This document shows, one piece after another, positions 56,629-64,000 of a DNA stretch of 64,000 nt. The stretch is from NCBI RefSeq assembly GCF_042432495.1, contig NZ_JBHLXC010000006.1, forward strand, positions 434,001 through 498,000, given 5' to 3'. The DNA comes from Pseudochelatococcus lubricantis (GTDB lineage Bacteria > Pseudomonadota > Alphaproteobacteria > Rhizobiales > Beijerinckiaceae). Positions within the stretch are counted from its first letter, which is position 1, and each line of letters begins with the position of its first letter. A program made the translations under genes and the position numbers. Below the pieces are notes generated by a model. The model had not been told where the DNA came from. It searched no databases and worked only from the letters and a program-made list of their open reading frames with translations.

Positions 56629-58160
56629 CGAACGCCACAACCATCGGCGGCGCGCTTTCCGGCAAGGCCCTGCCGGTCGTCACGCTCGGCGGCGCGCCCC
56701 TGCCGCAGGCCGCCGCGCACCAGCTTTCGCGCCTCGTCATCCGCCGCGCGCTCAACGTTCCGGCCCTTGCGGAGCTGACGATCGAAGCGCCGCCGCCGGG
56801 CTTCGGCCAACGGTGCGAGGCCGGCCTCGCGCTTGCCGTCGCCACGGCGGACGGCCGGCTGCTGTTCAGGGGCACGATCACCGGTCAGGAGCAGCGGTAT
56901 CCGGCGGGCGGCGTCAGCCGGCTGCTCGTCCGCGCGCATGACGCGCTGCATGCCCTGCGGCTACGCCGGCGGTTCAGGGTCGTCGAAAACGCGCGGCTGA
57001 CGGCGTTGTGGGAAGAGGCTGCGGCGGAGCTGGACTTCACCTTTGCCTGCGACGAGGAAACCCCTCCCCGACGTTTCGTGCAGGCGGGCACGAGCGACCT
57101 GGCCGCGCTGCTCGCGCTCGGCGGCGAACAGGGCCTCTACGCCACCCTCGACGGCACCTGCCTGCGCCTCGTCTCGCTGGCGGGGCGCGAGGATCCGCGC
57201 GCCTACACGTGGGGTAAGAACCTGCTTGAGGCGACGATCGAAAAGAGCGGCGAACAGGCCGCGCGCGCCAGCCGCAGCAGGGGCTGGGACCCTTATTCCG
57301 CCACCTCCTTTTCGGCCGAGGCGGCGCTGGCGCGTCAGGACCAGAGCATCGACCTCGACAGCTACGGCCTGCCCGCGTTGGAGCAGGATCAGGGGCTGCT
57401 GCACGCCACCAACCGCCCGGCGGGCACCCAGGCTGCACTGGAGGCGCAGGCACAGGCGGCGTTCGACCGCGCCGTGGCGCGCGAAACCGTGCTGCGCGGA
57501 ACCGTCCTCGCCGACCCCGATCTCGCCCCCGGCCTGCGCTTGCGGCTTGACGGTCTCGACACCAAAACGTCGCCCATCGGGGTCGTCACTGAGGTCGTGC
57601 ATCATTTCGATGCCGCCACGGGCGCCACGAGCACGTTTTCCACCGCCCTGCCCCACGAACCGGAGCAGCTGCACGCGCCCGTCGTCACGCTGGGCGAGGT
57701 GACCGACATTCAGGACCCCGAGGGCGGCGCCCGCTGCAAGGTGAAGCTGCCCGCGCTCGGCGATCTCGAACCCGGCTTCTTCAGCGTGCTCGTGGCCGGC
57801 GCGGGCGCCGGCAAGGGCGCGGCCGTCCTGCCCGATGTCGGCGATCAGGTCGTCGTCCTGTTTCCGCAGGGCGATCTCGCGCAAGGCATCATTCTCGGCG
57901 GGCTTTACGGCCACGCGCGGCTGCCGCGCGGCACCACGACGCAGGACAAGCGCGCGCTCGTGCTGGCGTCCGGCGGCAACCAGCGGCTCGTCCTCGGAGG
58001 CCAGCAGACGCTGCTTTCGCTCTCCACCCAGCGCGGCGACCTCCTGCAGCTCGGCGCGGCGTCGAAACTCGTCGTCGCCGGCGATCTGACCATCGCGGCC
58101 GTCGGCGGCACCTTGACCATTCAGGCCGCCAGGGTGCAGTTCGAACGGAGGACGTCATGA
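56625..58160 (+). CDS. VgrG-like spike protein (Pvc8-like)
   Basis: A 511-residue spike. The N-terminal 330 residues are a phage gpD-like hub; from about 350 an OB-fold of the gp5 type follows (VVTLGEVTDIQDPEGGARC, DVGDQVVVLFPQGD, GIILGGLYG), then a short beta-helical end. It forms the trimeric needle under the tube. It is coupled to the previous gene by ATGA and to the next by ATGA. No toxin domain is fused. Confidence 0.9.
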   Translation: MTNATTIGGALSGKALPVVTLGGAPLPQAAAHQLSRLVIRRALNVPALAELTIEAPPPGFGQRCEAGLALAVATADGRLLFRGTITGQEQRYPAGGVSRLLVRAHDALHALRLRRRFRVVENARLTALWEEAAAELDFTFACDEETPPRRFVQAGTSDLAALLALGGEQGLYATLDGTCLRLVSLAGREDPRAYTWGKNLLEATIEKSGEQAARASRSRGWDPYSATSFSAEAALARQDQSIDLDSYGLPALEQDQGLLHATNRPAGTQAALEAQAQAAFDRAVARETVLRGTVLADPDLAPGLRLRLDGLDTKTSPIGVVTEVVHHFDAATGATSTFSTALPHEPEQLHAPVVTLGEVTDIQDPEGGARCKVKLPALGDLEPGFFSVLVAGAGAGKGAAVLPDVGDQVVVLFPQGDLAQGIILGGLYGHARLPRGTTTQDKRALVLASGGNQRLVLGGQQTLLSLSTQRGDLLQLGAASKLVVAGDLTIAAVGGTLTIQAARVQFERRTS

Positions 58161-58513
58161 CCCTGCTGTGCACGGAGCAGGCGCAATGCCATTGCGTCCA
58201 TGCCGGAACGGTCACCTTCGATCCGATTCAGGACTGGGTGACGGTCGATGACATCCCGGTTCTCGTCAAGGGCGACTTCGACGGCCGCTCCGTCGCCCAT
58301 TGCATCGGCGGTGCGGAGGCGGCGGGCATCAAGCGCTGCCGCGCCATCGCCACCGTCAACGACAGCAAGAGCCATTCGCAATTCGTCGTCATCGAGGGCC
58401 TCGGCATCGCGCTCGACAGCGCCAGCGGCGCGACCGACTACATGAACGTCAATCTGTCTCCCTGGCATGTCGCGAGCGCTGGCCAGAACTGGATCGCGAT
58501 CGTCGAAGGGTGA
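58157..58513 (+). CDS. Small PAAR-like tip protein
   Basis: A 118-residue protein starting with a Cys/His-rich segment (CTEQAQCHCVHAGTVTF) and containing VTVDDIPVLVKGDFDG and CIGG. The size, the position right after the spike gene and the early cysteines and histidines fit a PAAR-like cone that sharpens the spike. It overlaps the spike gene by ATGA. The motif match is loose, so the call leans on context. Confidence 0.6.
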   Translation: MTLLCTEQAQCHCVHAGTVTFDPIQDWVTVDDIPVLVKGDFDGRSVAHCIGGAEAAGIKRCRAIATVNDSKSHSQFVVIEGLGIALDSASGATDYMNVNLSPWHVASAGQNWIAIVEG

Positions 58514-58549
58514 CACCACACCGGAAAACCGAACACGAGGAAGCAGGAT

Positions 58550-59014
58550 ATGGCTGGCGGCTGGGCCTTTCTCGGTCTCTCCCGATTGGCGGCGCCCGCC
58601 CCCTCAGAAGGGCCGGGCGACCGCAGCCTCGGCCTCGCGGTCTCATCCACGGGCGGCGTGGCGCTCATCGAGGAGAACGAGCACGTGCGGCAATCGATCC
58701 TGATCCTGCTCGCCACGCGGCCGGGCGAGCGGGTCATGCGGCCGGACTACGGCTGCCCGCTGCACCGGCTGATGTTCAACCCCAATGACGCGACGACGGC
58801 GGGCCTCGCCATTCACTACGTGCGCCAGGCCCTGCTGCGTTTCGAGCCGCGCGCGGAAATCCTTCATCTCGATGCCGGGCCGCGTGCCGGCGCGACGGGA
58901 ACGGACGATCCGGCGCGCGCCACGTTGTTCGTTCATCTCGACTATCGGGTGCGCGCCACCCGCCACGCCGAACGGCTCGAATTCAGTCTGGATCTGACGG
59001 GGGACGCGGCCTGA
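58550..59014 (+). CDS. Baseplate wedge protein gp25-like
   Basis: A 154-residue GPW/gp25 protein with the family core VRQSILILLATRPGERVMRP and LHRLMFNPND. It forms part of the baseplate wedge. AGGAAGCAGGA precedes the ATG. It overlaps the next gene by one base (TGATG). Confidence 0.93.
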   Translation: MAGGWAFLGLSRLAAPAPSEGPGDRSLGLAVSSTGGVALIEENEHVRQSILILLATRPGERVMRPDYGCPLHRLMFNPNDATTAGLAIHYVRQALLRFEPRAEILHLDAGPRAGATGTDDPARATLFVHLDYRVRATRHAERLEFSLDLTGDAA

Positions 59015-61653
59015 TGCTCACCTATCCGCCACTCGACGACCGCCGGTATGACGATCTCCTGCGCGAGGCGCTCGCCCTCATCGACGAGCGCTGCCCGCAA
59101 TGGACGGACCGCAATGCCTCCGATCCGGGCATCACGCTCGTTGAGCTTTTCGCCCATCTCACCGACATCATGCTCTACCGGCTGAACCGCCTGCCGGAAA
59201 AGGTTCATTACGCGCTGCTCGACCTGCTGGGCGTCGCCCCGCGCGCGCCGGCGCCGGCCACGGTCACGCTCACGTTCCGCCTGTCGCCACAGGCCGTCGA
59301 TGCAGGCCGCCTCGTCATTCCCCGCGGCACGGCGGTGAGCGACAAGAGCGGCTCGGTTACCTTCCACACGCTGTCGGAAGCGGCGTTTCCGCAACGGCAC
59401 GCGCCGGACACGGAGGTAACCGTGGAGGTGCGCGCGCTCCATGCCGAGCGGGTTGAGGCGGAGGTGCTCGGCACGGGCACCGGCGCATTCGGACAGGCGC
59501 ACACCGTCCGGCGCGGCCCCATCCTGCGCCGGCCGGTGGCGGGAGACGACCTGCGGGTCGCCGTCGAACTCGGCCCCGACGACAGCGCGCAGGGCCGAGA
59601 GAAAAGCGATCTGGAGAAAGTGCGCATCGACGGCAGAACCTTCGCGCTGTGGCGGGAAGTCGAATCCTTCGCCGGCCTCGCTCCGGACGCGCAGGTCTTC
59701 GCCGCGGACAGGCTGCGCGGGACGATCATCTTCATGCCGAGCGCCGCCGCGGCCGGCGCGCTGGCGGACCAGACCCGCCCAAGCCGGGCGGGCCCCGCGA
59801 AGGACCGGCAGATCCGGGCCTGGTACCTGCGCGGCGGCGGCGTCAGGGGGAATGTGCTGCCGGGCACCCTGACGGTGATGAAGACGCCTGTTCCGCAGGT
59901 GAACGTCGAAAACCGGGAGCCGGCCTTCGGCGGCGAGGACAAGGAGCCGGTCGCCGAGGCGATCGCCCGCGGCAGCGAGGCGGTGCGCGTGCTACGCTCC
60001 GCGGTGACGACGCGCGATTTCGAGAACGTCGCCCGCGAGGTGCCGGGCATCGCCCGCGCCCGAGCCTACGCGCAGCGCGATCTGTGGGCCTATGGCAGGC
60101 CGGGCGTCGTGCATGTGCTCATCGTGCCGAAGCTCGACGCGGCGGATACGGATGCGGACACGCTCGCCTCGCGCCAGAGCCCCGGCCTTCTCGCCGATGT
60201 CGAGACCCTCATCCGCCGCCGCCGGCCGGTGGGCGTCGAGACCCACGTCGAGTGGGCGCGGTGCCGCAAGCTAGACCTCTCCGCGCATCTCGTCGTGTCC
60301 GAATTCGAGAACGCCGCAGCCGTGCGTGCGCGGCTGACCACCGCCCTGCGGGCCCTGCTGGCGCCCGATGGCCAATGGGCGTTCGGCCAGCCGCTGCGCG
60401 CCTCGGACATCTATGAGACCCTGACGCGCGAGCCCGGCGTGCGCTATGCCGAGCGCCTGCAGTTCCACACCGGCGACGCGCCGTCCGAAATGATCGTCGA
60501 CATCCATCGCGACCGCTGTCAGGAGACGACCTGTTTCGCCGCCGGCCGTGCCCTGTTCCGCAGTCTCGACCGTGGCGAAAGCTGGGAAACGGTTCTGGAC
60601 CCGGCCGCCGGGGAAGCCGCGCGGGAAACCTTTCTCGGCGTGCGCACCGCGCCCTTCCTGCCCGGCAAGGTCGCGGCCTTTTCGCGGCGGGAGGAAGCGG
60701 GCCGCGCCACCTACATCCTCTATATCTCTGAGGATGGCGGCGAGAGCTGGCGGGATACGCGGCGCGAGGCGCAGGGTACGCAGGCGCCGCTCCTGCATTT
60801 CGTCTTCCCCAACGAAATCCGCGATGTCGCCTGGAGCGAACTCGACGGCATGCCGGTGCTGTTCATCGCCGGGCGCGACATGCTCCAGCGCATCCGCTTT
60901 TCCACCGTGACGGCGGCGGAGCCCGTGCCCGTGCGCGGCGCCACGGAGGCGGAGCGGCGGGAGGACCAGCGCGGCTTCGAGGCGCTGGCGACAGCGCGCC
61001 ATCTCTCCGGCCTGCACCTCATCGCCGTGGCGGCGCGGGAAGGGCTGGGCATTTTCATCGCCGTCGGCGGCGGCACGTTCCGCCGCCTGCCGAACACGAC
61101 CGGGCGGCCGGTCAGCAGCCTCGCCTTCCAGCAGGTCGGCAACGAGACCTTCCTCTGGGCGGGCTTCGCCGCCGCCGGCGGCGAGCCGGGACAGGGCGCC
61201 ATGCGCATCGGCATCCGCCTCGACGGTAGCGAGGATCCGACCGGCTGGCAGGCGCTCAGCGACGGCTGGACGCATGGCAGCTGCGAAGCCTTCGACTTCT
61301 GGGACGATATCGCCATCGCCGGCAGCAACCGGGGCGGCATTCTCTGCTGCCGTCCGGGCCGCGACGCCCGCTGGAGCGATCCCCCCGCGATCTCTTGCGG
61401 CCTGCCGCCGGTCGACGAGCGCCGCAGTCTGCCGCCGGTGCGCGGCGCCGCCATCGGCCCGTCGGAGACGGACGTGCCGTTCCTGTTCTTCGGCGGCGAG
61501 GCGGGCATCTACCGCAGCGCGGATCTCGGCCGCACCTATGCGGAGATCGGCAGCGACGTCTTCGACGACAAGGTGCCCCTGCCCCGGCACTGGCTGTTCC
61601 GCCCGGGAGCGATCGAACTCACGATCACCTCCGAATCCGGAGAAAGCCTTTGA
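59014..61653 (+). CDS. Baseplate J protein with C-terminal Asp-box propeller region
   Basis: An 879-residue protein. Residues 1 to about 490 are a baseplate J/gp47 protein (CPQWTDRNASDPGITLVELF at the start; VTTRDFENVAREVPGIARA in the core). From about 500 to 870 the sequence changes to a beta-rich region with three Asp-box motifs: SLDRGESW (517-524), SEDGGESW (572-579) and SADLGRTY (835-842, Tyr for Trp). Asp-boxes mark BNR/sialidase-type beta-propellers. Such a fusion could bind glycans or another baseplate partner. Confidence 0.85.
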   Translation: MLTYPPLDDRRYDDLLREALALIDERCPQWTDRNASDPGITLVELFAHLTDIMLYRLNRLPEKVHYALLDLLGVAPRAPAPATVTLTFRLSPQAVDAGRLVIPRGTAVSDKSGSVTFHTLSEAAFPQRHAPDTEVTVEVRALHAERVEAEVLGTGTGAFGQAHTVRRGPILRRPVAGDDLRVAVELGPDDSAQGREKSDLEKVRIDGRTFALWREVESFAGLAPDAQVFAADRLRGTIIFMPSAAAAGALADQTRPSRAGPAKDRQIRAWYLRGGGVRGNVLPGTLTVMKTPVPQVNVENREPAFGGEDKEPVAEAIARGSEAVRVLRSAVTTRDFENVAREVPGIARARAYAQRDLWAYGRPGVVHVLIVPKLDAADTDADTLASRQSPGLLADVETLIRRRRPVGVETHVEWARCRKLDLSAHLVVSEFENAAAVRARLTTALRALLAPDGQWAFGQPLRASDIYETLTREPGVRYAERLQFHTGDAPSEMIVDIHRDRCQETTCFAAGRALFRSLDRGESWETVLDPAAGEAARETFLGVRTAPFLPGKVAAFSRREEAGRATYILYISEDGGESWRDTRREAQGTQAPLLHFVFPNEIRDVAWSELDGMPVLFIAGRDMLQRIRFSTVTAAEPVPVRGATEAERREDQRGFEALATARHLSGLHLIAVAAREGLGIFIAVGGGTFRRLPNTTGRPVSSLAFQQVGNETFLWAGFAAAGGEPGQGAMRIGIRLDGSEDPTGWQALSDGWTHGSCEAFDFWDDIAIAGSNRGGILCCRPGRDARWSDPPAISCGLPPVDERRSLPPVRGAAIGPSETDVPFLFFGGEAGIYRSADLGRTYAEIGSDVFDDKVPLPRHWLFRPGAIELTITSESGESL

Positions 61654-61729
61654 CCTGCCGGGACAGAAAGCCGGACATGCTGCCGCGTTCCCGGGCGGCT
61701 GGACGCGGATTCCGGCCGGGAGCGACAGA

Positions 61730-62278
61730 ATGAAAGCCGGGGCCATCGCCGGCCTGCTGCCGGAAATCTACCGCGACGCCCTTCCGGCAAGTCCCGTGCT
61801 GGCCGCGCTGCTCGCCGTGATGGAGGAGATGCACGCACCGACGGAAGCCGTGCTCGCGGGACTCGACATCTCTTTCGATCCACGTTACGCGCCGGATGCG
61901 TTCGTCGCCATGCTGGCGCGCTGGCTGGCGCTCGGCCCCTATCTGGAACACGAGGGCGCCGCCCGCGTGCAGACGCGCATCGACCCGGACGCCCTGCGCA
62001 AGCTCGTGAGCGTGGCGGCGGAATGCGCCCGGCTGCGCGGCACCAGCGAGGCGCTCGTTACCCTGCTCGAATGCGCGACCGGCGTCAGCGGCTTCACGAT
62101 CACCGAAAATCCGGTCGATCCACGGACCGGACAGAGGAGCGCCTTTCACATTTGTGTGGGCATACCGGCGGATGCTGCCCACAGGCTGGACCTCGTCGCG
62201 CGCATCGTCGCCGGCGAGCGGCCTGCGTGGGTGACCTACGAACTCGACATTTTACCCGCCGGACCGGACGGCACTTGA
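61730..62278 (+). CDS. Tail protein I-like baseplate component
   Basis: A 182-residue protein similar to P2 gpI-like tail proteins: LLPEIYRDALPASPVLAALL, then DISFDPRYAPDAFVAMLARWL and LRGTSEALVTLLECATGV. It connects the wedge to fibres in phage-like tails. ATG 61730 fits GGGAG upstream. It follows the J gene by 76 bases and precedes the next gene by 11 bases. Confidence 0.85.
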   Translation: MKAGAIAGLLPEIYRDALPASPVLAALLAVMEEMHAPTEAVLAGLDISFDPRYAPDAFVAMLARWLALGPYLEHEGAARVQTRIDPDALRKLVSVAAECARLRGTSEALVTLLECATGVSGFTITENPVDPRTGQRSAFHICVGIPADAAHRLDLVARIVAGERPAWVTYELDILPAGPDGT

Positions 62279-62289
62279 GGAGAACCGAC

Positions 62290-63180
62290 ATGGCAAGCTT
62301 TCAGATCAGCGACCCGCCGCCGAACGCGGTCCTCGCCGAGGCCGCGGAGGTCAAGGGCACCTACAACGGACTCGTCGCCTTCACGGTCGAGAATCTGACC
62401 GGGCAGAACCTCACGGCGAGCCTCAGCGTCCTGCCGGCCGAGGAGGCCGAACGCGCCCTCTATCGCTTCGAAGGCGCCTCCGTCACCAACCCCACGCTGT
62501 ATACGGTCGATTTCGGCCCGCGTGAGGTACATACCGTCAAGCTTGCGATCGCCGCGCCCGCCGGCGCCGCGCCGAAGGCATCCTCCTTCCGGCTGCGGGT
62601 GGCGCTCGAAAACGGATCCGACACGGATTCCGTGGAAAGCCGCCCCGTCGCCTTCACCGTGCCGGCGCTGCCCGCCGCGCCGCCGCCGGCCAAGAAGCCT
62701 TTTCCATGGTGGGCCGTGGCCGTCGCCGCCGTGCTGGTGATCGGCGTCGCCGGCGGCCTCACTTACGCTTTCTGGCCGAAGCCGGAGGTGGAGGAGGAGG
62801 AACCGGGCGACCAGACCACGGCCGCGCCGGCCATTACCGGGACGTGGATCAACGTGAATGCGAACACGCGCAGCATTCCGCAGATCGTCATCGCCAACGA
62901 TACGGTGCATGTCTGGGGCAAATGCTCGCCCACCAACTGCGACTGGGGAACGACGCCGCTGCGGCAGACCCGCTGGCGCCGGCCCGGTGGTACTACCTAT
63001 GTCGCCCGCCCGCTCCCCAACCGTTACAGTGCCTTCTACGATCAGGGGTTTGCAACGCGGACGATGTCGTTCCGCCTCGACACGACGAACGACCAGCTGA
63101 ACGTCACGACCGCCACGGCCTTCAAGGACAACAGCGGACGGCCGGACAGATCGGAGACCGAACAGTTCCGCCGGCAGTGA
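62290..63180 (+). CDS. Single-span membrane protein of the injection cluster
   Basis: A 296-residue protein with three parts: an N-terminal Ig-like beta domain (about 1-125), one membrane helix (140-162) and a C-terminal beta domain (182-296) with GTWINVNAN and GKCSPTNCDWG (Cys212 and Cys217). Lysines before the helix and a run of glutamates after it predict the N-terminus inside and the C-terminus in the periplasm. Residues GTW...C...CDWG recall a small domain seen in uncharacterised bacterial proteins. It may dock the particle to the membrane. GAGGAGAACCGAC precedes the ATG. Confidence 0.75.
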   Translation: MASFQISDPPPNAVLAEAAEVKGTYNGLVAFTVENLTGQNLTASLSVLPAEEAERALYRFEGASVTNPTLYTVDFGPREVHTVKLAIAAPAGAAPKASSFRLRVALENGSDTDSVESRPVAFTVPALPAAPPPAKKPFPWWAVAVAAVLVIGVAGGLTYAFWPKPEVEEEEPGDQTTAAPAITGTWINVNANTRSIPQIVIANDTVHVWGKCSPTNCDWGTTPLRQTRWRRPGGTTYVARPLPNRYSAFYDQGFATRTMSFRLDTTNDQLNVTTATAFKDNSGRPDRSETEQFRRQ

Positions 63181-63227
63181 TCCGTCGTGTTTTACAGTAT
63201 TGAGCGCCAGCGAACCGGAAGCATCTC

Positions 63228-63734
63228 ATGCGCCCTGTCATCATCGGACTGATCCTGCTCGGTATCGTGTTTCTTGTCGCGATGGGTGCCGGCGCGGCGC
63301 TGGTGCCCACGGGCAACGGCAGCGCGGACTGGAAAGACCGGATGAACAGCGAGGGGGCGCCGTGGCCGTTCGAGGTGCTCGGCACCCTGTTCTCGCCGCT
63401 CGCGCCCGGCGCCACGCCTGTCGCAGCCACGGGAAACCAGTGCGGCGGTGGCGCGCTGTTCGTCGGCAAGTCCACACAGAAGAACCGGGTTGCCCGCGCC
63501 CGGCTCACGGCCGGCAACGGTGCCCGGATCAGCCTCAGCGGCCTCGATCCGCGCGCCGACGGCAAGCCCATGCCGATGGTGCTGTGCCTGCGCCGCGCGG
63601 ATGCCGCCGTCCCCACCTCGGGCTGCGAAAACCAGAGGCTGACGGACGAGGCGACCTTCGCCATCGGCCCGGGCGGCGGCTGTTTCACCGTCGAGGCTCT
63701 CGGCGGCGGCACGCCGCGCGTGACCTGGAATTGA
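63228..63734 (+). CDS. Membrane-anchored or exported protein of unknown function
   Basis: A 168-residue protein with one N-terminal hydrophobic segment (about residues 4-26) that could be a signal anchor, followed by a soluble domain with four cysteines (in NQCGG, VLCLR, SGCEN and GGCFTVE), probably two disulfides in the periplasm. No family recognised. It starts 47 bases after the previous gene in the same direction, so it belongs to the same transcript. Confidence 0.65.
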   Translation: MRPVIIGLILLGIVFLVAMGAGAALVPTGNGSADWKDRMNSEGAPWPFEVLGTLFSPLAPGATPVAATGNQCGGGALFVGKSTQKNRVARARLTAGNGARISLSGLDPRADGKPMPMVLCLRRADAAVPTSGCENQRLTDEATFAIGPGGGCFTVEALGGGTPRVTWN

Positions 63735-63744
63735 CGGGCACCCC

Positions 63745-64000
63745 TCACGCCACCGCGCGCACCACGCGAACCAGGGACAGAATGCCGCCGATCAGGAGCG
63801 GCAGCATCCAGATCGTCGCCACGATGCTGATGACGAGGGCGGCGAGCGCATCCACGATGGAGACGAGCGGATTGGGCACGAGCCCGTGCAGCAGGCCGAG
63901 GATGAAGGCGAAAGCCAGCGTCACGGCCGTGAGCGCGACGAGCTTGCCGTTCTTGACGATGGTCGGCGCCGCGACCACGAGAAAGATGGCGCCGATGATC
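63745..64000 (-). CDS. Membrane protein (5' partial at window end)
   Basis: A minus-strand frame open to the right window edge; the visible 85 codons encode three hydrophobic segments (starting IIGAIFLVVAAPTIV, then LVALTAVTLAFAFILGLL and ALAALVISIVATIWMLPLLIGG). It converges on the preceding gene with a 10-base gap. No family is recognised. The coding direction suggests that the injection operon ends at 63734 or that its remaining genes lie beyond this gene. Confidence 0.5.
   Translation of the reverse strand, partial: IIGAIFLVVAAPTIVKNGKLVALTAVTLAFAFILGLLHGLVPNPLVSIVDALAALVISIVATIWMLPLLIGGILSLVRVVRAVA

Noticed and set aside
52175..63734. Type VI secretion system
   Set aside because: A VgrG-like spike is present, but the sheath is a single phage-type subunit and there are no TssJLM membrane complex, ClpV or Hcp genes in the window; gp19 tube and LysM hub fit eCIS better.
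52175..63734. Prophage or R-type pyocin
   Set aside because: No capsid, terminase, portal, integrase, lysis or phage regulator gene is visible next to the tail genes, and Pvc7-like and gp25-like genes in this order are eCIS-like. Genes beyond 64000 could still change this.

Overview
The window looks like chromosomal DNA from a GC-rich alphaproteobacterium, most likely a member of Hyphomicrobiales (Rhizobiales). The evidence is the oxygen sensor pair FixL/FixJ, a FixK-type anaerobox in front of a complete cbb3 oxidase operon with its assembly genes, the block DUF1285 - CoA pyrophosphatase - DUF6111 - CCA-adding enzyme divergent from a moxR/DUF58/DUF4159 cluster, and the lepB-rnc-era order. The genus cannot be read from the sequence. 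Because GC content is high, very long antisense open frames are common here and were discarded. I saw no tRNA, rRNA, CRISPR array, transposase or integrase.

Positions 1-14361 form a micro-oxic respiration and copper region. fixL (5' end cut by the window edge), fixJ and a stand-alone receiver protein come first, then a CBS-BON protein on the minus strand. ccoNOQP follows behind a perfect TTGAT-N4-ATCAA box. Next are ccoG, ccoH, ccoI, ccoS and, overlapping ccoS, an MFS protein carrying the methionine and histidine motifs of the copper importer CcoA. A second MFS transporter ends this part. A PCu(A)C copper chaperone and a DUF2946-like protein (37.5-38.8 kb) fit the same theme but lie elsewhere.

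Positions 14308-24956 hold cca, DUF6111, a CoA-type Nudix hydrolase and DUF1285 on the minus strand, and divergently moxR, DUF58, a DUF4159 protein and a large membrane protein. A GNAT acetyltransferase closes the section. Positions 25282-34078 hold a metallophosphoesterase, then a minus-strand run of two ABC importers: livH, livJ and livM without ATPase genes, followed by a TrpX-type binding protein, permease and ATPase with a co-transcribed acyltransferase and a small membrane protein.

Positions 34553-51751 are mostly housekeeping and envelope genes: a UPF0104-type membrane protein, DUF983, topA, a DUF6311 membrane protein, era, rnc, lepB, a Nudix hydrolase, two genes for GDP-rhamnose synthesis (gmd and a reductase) and a class A penicillin-binding protein. 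In their midst a lone type III secretion chaperone-like gene (CesT family) sits behind an AT-rich island with a good sigma-70 promoter.

Positions 52175 to about 63734 carry the most unusual system: a compact contractile injection system of the extracellular (eCIS/PVC-like) type, cut off by the end of the window. In order it encodes a probable cap protein, one sheath, one tube, a proline-rich protein, a LysM hub protein, a VgrG-like spike, a small PAAR-like tip, gp25, a baseplate J protein fused to a beta-propeller-like region with Asp-boxes, a tail protein I, and then envelope proteins. One of these (62290-63180) has an N-terminal beta domain, one membrane helix and a cysteine-containing C-terminal domain, and is a candidate membrane anchor. 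The AAA+ ATPase, tape measure, fibre and cargo genes usual in such clusters are not in view and may lie beyond position 64000.
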